In this document: one piece after another, positions 41,463 through 45,658 of the stretch
Numbering within the stretch: position 1 is the first letter of the stretch
Layout: each line of letters opens with the position of its first letter
Assembly: GCA_016293915.1 (NCBI GenBank)
Contig: JAEDCY010000020.1
Span: 1 to 45,658, forward strand
From: Treponema sp.
Lineage (GTDB): Bacteria; Spirochaetota; Spirochaetia; Treponematales; Treponemataceae
Length of the DNA stretch: 45,658 nucleotides
Reading direction: 5' to 3'
Notes under the pieces: model-generated
The model's input: the letters and a program-made list of their open reading frames with translations, nothing else
What the model was told of the DNA's origin: nothing
Database searches by the model: none
Made by a program: the position numbers and the translations under genes

Positions 41463-42509
41463 TTAGTCGGCTGTGAATCTAATGGTTTCCCATTTTTCAT
41501 TAAATTTTTCGAGGTCTTCACCTACATCAAGTTTAAGTTCTCCGCCTGCCATTTCCTCTGCCTTGTACATAGGAACTGTAGTTCGGCGTTTTTCAGCTTC
41601 AGGGTTTACATAACCTGGAAAGCGGAATTCATCAAGGAAGAGAGCATAAATTTCTGGTCTGTGAATGAAGTTGATGAACTCATTTGCTCTGTCGTAGTGT
41701 TTTGCACCCTTAAGAATAACCATAGAGTCGAGATACTGAGGACCACCTTCTTTTGGAATAAAGAAGTCAATCATATCTTCCTGCTTATCCTCTGGAATTT
41801 CACCAAATACAACTTCTGCATAACCCTGGCAAACCCAGAAGTCTCCTGCAGCAAAAGACTTACCAAAGCCTTCTGCATCAAACTTTACAAGGTTAGGTTT
41901 CCATTCATTGTTTATGAGGTCTGTAGCAGCCTGAAGTTTTGCATCATCAACAGTGTTTACAGAAAGTCCCTGGTAAGCAAGAGCATCACCAATAACTTCA
42001 CGCATATCATCCATCATAGACATATGGCCCTTAAGGTCTGTGCGGGCAAAGATGTTCCATGATTTTTCGTAATTAGAAACCTTCTGCTTGTTTACGGCAA
42101 TACCAGCCATACCAAGATAGTAAGGAACCTGCCATTCCATTTCAGGGTCAAAAGTCATAAGCTTTTTGCAGTCAAGGTTGATGTATTTCTTGTTTGTGAA
42201 CTTTGACTGATCGATCTTCTCCAACATCTTCTGATTAATCATTATAGAAGTGTAGTCCTGAGAAGGGAAGGTGATGTCGTATCCCTTTGCTCCAGCTTTG
42301 AGCTTTGCGTACATAACTTCGTTTGAATCAAAAGTATCAACCTTTACAGTGCAGTTTAACTCTTTTTCAAAAGCACGAAGAACTGAATCTGGAGTGTAGT
42401 ATGTCCAGTTGTAGAGGTAAAGTGTTCCGTCGTCTTTTTCTTCTCCACATGAAGTGAAGAAGAATGTTGCAGCAACGAGTGTCATAACTGCAAGTGCAAT
42501 CTTTTTCAT
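41463..42509 (-). CDS. potD: Spermidine/putrescine-binding lipoprotein
   Basis: This is the solute receptor of the polyamine importer, about 348 residues from the ATG at 42509. The lipoprotein signal ends at FFTSC (Cys21). YLYNWTYYTPDSVLRAFEKE is the typical mature start, followed by YAKLKAGAKGYDITFPSQDY and WVCQGYAEVVFGE. AGGAG precedes the ATG. A longer upstream frame translates the repeat element at 42531-42605 and is not real. It is the last gene of potABCD. Confidence 0.92.
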   Translation of the reverse strand: MKKIALAVMTLVAATFFFTSCGEEKDDGTLYLYNWTYYTPDSVLRAFEKELNCTVKVDTFDSNEVMYAKLKAGAKGYDITFPSQDYTSIMINQKMLEKIDQSKFTNKKYINLDCKKLMTFDPEMEWQVPYYLGMAGIAVNKQKVSNYEKSWNIFARTDLKGHMSMMDDMREVIGDALAYQGLSVNTVDDAKLQAATDLINNEWKPNLVKFDAEGFGKSFAAGDFWVCQGYAEVVFGEIPEDKQEDMIDFFIPKEGGPQYLDSMVILKGAKHYDRANEFINFIHRPEIYALFLDEFRFPGYVNPEAEKRRTTVPMYKAEEMAGGELKLDVGEDLEKFNEKWETIRFTAD

Positions 42510-42530
42510 AAAAATGTATCTCCTGTAATA

Positions 42531-42605
42531 GTGGTTTCGATACGACACTACGTGTCTAGTCAACCACCGGTGGTTGAGTGCCGCGAAGCGGTTTATCGAA
42601 ACCAC
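42531..42605. repeat. Three-hairpin element with 12-bp terminal inverted repeats between potC and potD
   Basis: GTGGTTTCGATA (42531-42542) and TATCGAAACCAC (42594-42605) are perfect inverted ends. Inside are ACAC-TAC-GTGT, the 16-base palindrome CAACCACCGGTGGTTG, and CCGC-GAA-GCGG. The outline of an outer stem and three hairpins is shared with the composite GTCAT elements. It is 5 bases from the potC stop. Confidence 0.85.
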
Positions 42606-42610
42606 ATGTA

Positions 42611-43492
42611 TTAGTGTCCTGCAGCAAAGCCTTTGAGTCCCTTACGGCAGATAAAGGCAATTGAGCAGGTAAAAATAATCATAATAACTGAAAGTGAGTT
42701 TATTACCGGTGAAACGCCGAAGCGGATCATGGAATAAACATAAAGCGGAAGAGTAGTAGAACCCGGACCAGAAACAAAGAAGGTGATTACAAAGTCTTCG
42801 AGAGACATTGTAACTGCCATCAAAAAGCCCGAAAGAATGCCGGGCATAATTGCAGGAACTACAACCTTAAACATTGTCTGTCTTTCTGTTGCACCAAGGT
42901 CGTGCGCCGCTTCAACAATCGAAAAATCAAATTCATCGAGGCGGGCGTTCACCATCAAAAATACGAAAGGTAAACAAAAGGTCGTGTGGGCTGCAAATAC
43001 GGTAAAAAGTCCCAGAGGCAGATGAATGCCACTGAAGAAAATTACCATGGAAATACCGATAATAACCTCAGGTAAAACCATAGGAAGGTAGGTAAGAGTC
43101 TGAATAAACTTCTTACCCCGGAATTTATACCAGTTTACGCCGATAGAAGCCATGGTTCCAAGCACGGTAGAAACTGCTGCAGAAGAAAAAGCTACAAGAA
43201 TACTGTTCAACAGAGCCTGCCATAAAGCGTTTGAGTTTAAGAATAATTCTTTATACCAGGTAAGGCTTGGTTTTGTAAATTCTGCACCCTTGCTTTCGTT
43301 GAAAGAATAAACAATGATTACAAAAAGGGGCAGGAAGAGGAATATTATTGTGAGCCAGAGCACCATCTTTGAAAATGAAAACTGTGGACCGCGGCGCTTC
43401 CAGGCACGTTTTGCGTGGCGGGCATTTTCTGAGTGCGGTTTATTTTTTTGTGCGATAGCATCGTGGAAGAGTACAAAAAGATTTCTAGCCAT
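42611..43492 (-). CDS. potC: Spermidine/putrescine ABC transporter permease PotC
   Basis: This inner-membrane subunit has 293 residues and about six spans, with the first around VLWLTIIFLFLPLFVIIVYS. The EAA coupling loop is VEAAHDLGATERQTMFKVVVPAIMPGI. A basic N-terminal extension of about 40 residues is longer than in E. coli PotC. The start shares a base with the potB stop (TAATG), showing coupling. Confidence 0.92.
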   Translation of the reverse strand: MARNLFVLFHDAIAQKNKPHSENARHAKRAWKRRGPQFSFSKMVLWLTIIFLFLPLFVIIVYSFNESKGAEFTKPSLTWYKELFLNSNALWQALLNSILVAFSSAAVSTVLGTMASIGVNWYKFRGKKFIQTLTYLPMVLPEVIIGISMVIFFSGIHLPLGLFTVFAAHTTFCLPFVFLMVNARLDEFDFSIVEAAHDLGATERQTMFKVVVPAIMPGILSGFLMAVTMSLEDFVITFFVSGPGSTTLPLYVYSMIRFGVSPVINSLSVIMIIFTCSIAFICRKGLKGFAAGH

Positions 43493-44400
43493 TACTGCAC
43501 ACCTCCCACATAGTTATCTTCTTTTGTGTTCTTCTTTTTGAGCTGAGCATCTTTACTATTTGTGCGGGTAATCATCATAATTCCGATTACAGAAATCAAA
43601 GTAATTACCATAGAGAAGGCTGCGGCTAAAGGCCAGTTACGGGTCTTCTGAACCTGATCAACGATGATGTTTCCCAGCATGTAAGAATCCTTACCGCCGA
43701 CCAGTAAAGGCACTGTATAAGCACCGAAAATCGGAATAAAAGTAAAAATCAAAGCAGAAATAATACCGCTGCGAATGCCTGGAATCAAAACCTTGAACAT
43801 AGACTGTGGCTTTGTAGCTCCAAGGTCGCGGGCTGCTTCCAGAAGAGAAAAATCAAAGCGGTCAACGGCTGTAAAAATCGGGAGAATCGCATACGGAATG
43901 TACATGTAAACACTTACAAGAATTACTGCCTTAGTATTGTAAAGCAGAGGCAGGTAATCCTTTATGATATGCAGCTTGAGCAAAATCTGATTCAAAATGC
44001 CATCGTTATTCATAATACTCATCCAGGCAAAAATACGGATAAGAGAGTTTGTCCAGAAAGGTATGATTACCAGAAAGAGGAAGAGTGTCTGATGACGGCT
44101 GCGGGCCATAGCATAAGCACTTGGAATCGAAACTAAGATTGTTATTATAGTAGAAATAATTGTGATTTTTAGGGTTCTCAGCACAATCAGGCCATATTCT
44201 GGCTTGCACATCTGCTTATAAGCTTTGAGAGAGAATTTCCAGTCAACGCCGCCGTAAGTTCCTTTTTTCAAAAAACTGTAAACAAAGATGATTACAAGAG
44301 GTGCAACAAAAAAGATTATAAACCAGAGCCCCATAGGCCAGCCGTAGAAGAGACCTACACGGGAATCGCGGATTTCTTTAGATAGTTGTTTTTTATTCAT
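43492..44400 (-). CDS. potB: Spermidine/putrescine ABC transporter permease PotB
   Basis: This is the second membrane subunit, 302 residues. The first span is around GLWFIIFFVAPLVIIFVYSF, and the EAA loop is LEAARDLGATKPQSMFKVLIPGI. Spans continue to about residue 280. It pairs with PotC to form the channel. Its start follows the potA stop by 56 bases containing a heptamer repeat. Confidence 0.92.
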   Translation of the reverse strand: MNKKQLSKEIRDSRVGLFYGWPMGLWFIIFFVAPLVIIFVYSFLKKGTYGGVDWKFSLKAYKQMCKPEYGLIVLRTLKITIISTIITILVSIPSAYAMARSRHQTLFLFLVIIPFWTNSLIRIFAWMSIMNNDGILNQILLKLHIIKDYLPLLYNTKAVILVSVYMYIPYAILPIFTAVDRFDFSLLEAARDLGATKPQSMFKVLIPGIRSGIISALIFTFIPIFGAYTVPLLVGGKDSYMLGNIIVDQVQKTRNWPLAAAFSMVITLISVIGIMMITRTNSKDAQLKKKNTKEDNYVGGVQ

Positions 44401-44426
44401 ATAACTAATACCTGAAGTCTAAAAAA

Positions 44427-44461
44427 AGCTATTAGCTATTAGCTTTTAGCTAACAGCTATT
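44427..44461. repeat. Five AGCTATT-type heptamer units at the potA stop
   Basis: Units AGCTATT, AGCTATT, AGCTTTT, AGCTAAC, AGCTATT are consecutive. The potA stop (44457-44459) is in the last one. On the minus strand the tract can fold AGCTGTTAGCT with AGCTAATAGCT and is followed by AGC and a seven-T run, so it may act as an attenuator between potA and potB. Confidence 0.7.
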
Positions 44462-45647
44462 TCTCAATGTCCTCAACGATATAGGCATCTTCTGCAGACC
44501 AGGAAACGTAAACCTTGTCTTTCCACTGAATTACAGGCCCATCATCCATATAGTCAGTATGCTGCTTGAAAACCTTAATGATTTTGCCGGTTTCAAGTTT
44601 TACATAGAACTTTGACTGGAAGCCAGAATAAATAGGCTCTTCCACAACACCACTGAATACATTGATATCTGTTCGACCGCCTGTAGAAGGTGGTTCAAGT
44701 GTAATGCGGATTTTTTCAGGACGAATAGTGAAAGCAACCTTCTGTCCCTTGTCTGTGTGCTCGTAGTCTGTAACCTGCATATAGCGGTCAAGGGCAGCTT
44801 CTGCCTCTGTATCTGTTGCAAGTGGAGCCTGCTTTCCAAGCTCAGGAACACTCAGGGTAGCCATAAAGTCATCGTTACCGTTTGCATCCTTGTGAGGAAC
44901 ACAGTCTACAACTTCAGCATCAAAAAGATTTGTTTCGCCGATAAACTGGGCAACAAACTGAGTAGCAGGGCTTTCGTAAATTTCGTAAGGAGTGCCAATC
45001 TGAAGTACATGACCGGCATTCATAACTGCAATGCGGTCTGAAACAGAAAGAGCCTCACTCTGGTCATGAGTTACGTAAATGAAGGTAATACCAATCTGGT
45101 CGTGAAGGCGATCCAGGTCAATCAAAAGATTGGCGCGGAGCTTTGCATCCAGGGCAGAAAGCGGTTCATCAAGCAAAAGAACTTTAGGTTCATTGATAAG
45201 GGCGCGGGCAATTGCTACACGCTGCTTCTGACCTCCAGAGAGTTGATTAGGCTTTTTGTCGATGTGCTGGTCAAGCTGAACAAGATGAACGTATTCGCGT
45301 ACTTTCTTGTCAATTTCATCTTTAGGGAGTTTTTTCAGACGCAATGAGAATGCAACATTTTCATATACAGTCATGTGGGGAAAAAGTGCGTATGTCTGAA
45401 AAACCGTATTTGATTCACGCTTATCTGGCGGAAGCGGAATTACGTTCTTGTCATCAAAAAGAACTACTCCATCATCCGGAGATTCAAAACCTGCAATAAT
45501 GCGGAGAAGGGTAGTTTTTCCGCAGCCAGAAGGACCAAGAAGAGAAAAGAACTCTCCCGGCTTAATAGTAAAGTTGATGTCATCCAAGGCAACAAAGTCG
45601 CCGAATCTTTTGGATACATGATCAATGGTAACCTGACTTCCTTTCAC
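44457..45647 (-). CDS. potA: Spermidine/putrescine ABC transporter ATPase PotA
   Basis: This is the ATP-hydrolysing subunit, 396 residues. Walker A is GPSGCGKTT, the Q-loop lies in NTVFQTYALFPH, the signature is LSGGQKQR, and Walker B is VLLLDEPLSALDAK. The H-loop is in VTHDQSEALS. A C-terminal TOBE-like regulatory domain begins around residue 240 (GETNLFDAEVVD). It is the first gene of potABCD; its upstream region is cut by the window edge. Confidence 0.94.
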   Translation of the reverse strand: MKGSQVTIDHVSKRFGDFVALDDINFTIKPGEFFSLLGPSGCGKTTLLRIIAGFESPDDGVVLFDDKNVIPLPPDKRESNTVFQTYALFPHMTVYENVAFSLRLKKLPKDEIDKKVREYVHLVQLDQHIDKKPNQLSGGQKQRVAIARALINEPKVLLLDEPLSALDAKLRANLLIDLDRLHDQIGITFIYVTHDQSEALSVSDRIAVMNAGHVLQIGTPYEIYESPATQFVAQFIGETNLFDAEVVDCVPHKDANGNDDFMATLSVPELGKQAPLATDTEAEAALDRYMQVTDYEHTDKGQKVAFTIRPEKIRITLEPPSTGGRTDINVFSGVVEEPIYSGFQSKFYVKLETGKIIKVFKQHTDYMDDGPVIQWKDKVYVSWSAEDAYIVEDIEK

Positions 45648-45658
45648 TCAAGTAACCT

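Noticed and set aside
42510..42605. N-terminal extension of PotD
   Set aside because: The extra residues are translated from the inverted-repeat element; the lipoprotein signal starts at 42509 behind AGGAG.

Overview
The window reads as a chromosomal segment of a host-associated spirochaete, most likely a gut or rumen Treponema. The basis is the gene set (class B PBP with a PASTA domain, two DUF115/Maf-type genes, SpoVG, L25, an OmpA-family lipid-free protein, an AT-rich genome with TTG starts) and the protein sequence style. I ran no search, so the genus is an inference.

Layout. 0.1-3.9 kb: fabZ, then an amino-acid ABC transporter (binding protein, two permeases, ATPase) behind a strong promoter with two matching operators. 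4.0-11.2 kb: a cell-envelope block with a class B PBP, a DUF115 protein, a LysM-M23 peptidase, a zinc-ribbon/coiled-coil protein and a beta-propeller plus degenerate NodB-fold protein. 11.3-13.4 kb: an acidic protein (minus strand), ispE, spoVG and tRNA-Gln. 13.4-15.9 kb: an accessory patch next to the tRNA, with an XRE regulator, frameshifted zinc-ribbon and TM2 genes, and a type III toxin-antitoxin locus (repeat RNA, terminator, ToxN/CptN-like endoribonuclease). 16.3-23.9 kb: rplY, tilS, a TPR/EF-hand-like exported protein, an HtrA-like lipoprotein protease and lepA. 23.9-31.6 kb: a second DUF115 gene, a PpiC-type foldase, ddl, murE, a divergent queD, and a PD-(D/E)XK-like gene preceded by four hairpin units at an exact 74-bp period. 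32.2-39.7 kb: hisF, hisH, an intracellular GH43, a small membrane protein, a RecQ-type helicase, an OmpA-family protein and a Holliday-junction-resolvase-like endonuclease. 39.7-45.7 kb: a GGDEF-EAL protein and the polyamine transporter potABCD (minus strand).

The most unusual feature is the intergenic space. It is packed with short structured repeats of several families. Members keep their base pairing while changing sequence, share conserved ends, and in places supply the stop codon of the gene they abut. Large nested inverted repeats (134-236 bp) occur three times. Several genes (ispE, murE, queD, the Holliday-type endonuclease, probably recQ) have a -10 box only 4-7 bases before the start codon, which suggests leaderless mRNAs.

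The best candidates for something new are the 74-bp periodic array upstream of the PD-(D/E)XK-like gene, the covarying 44-nt repeat family, and the GTCAT-ended composite elements. The type III toxin-antitoxin locus belongs to a known class but is a compact and complete example.
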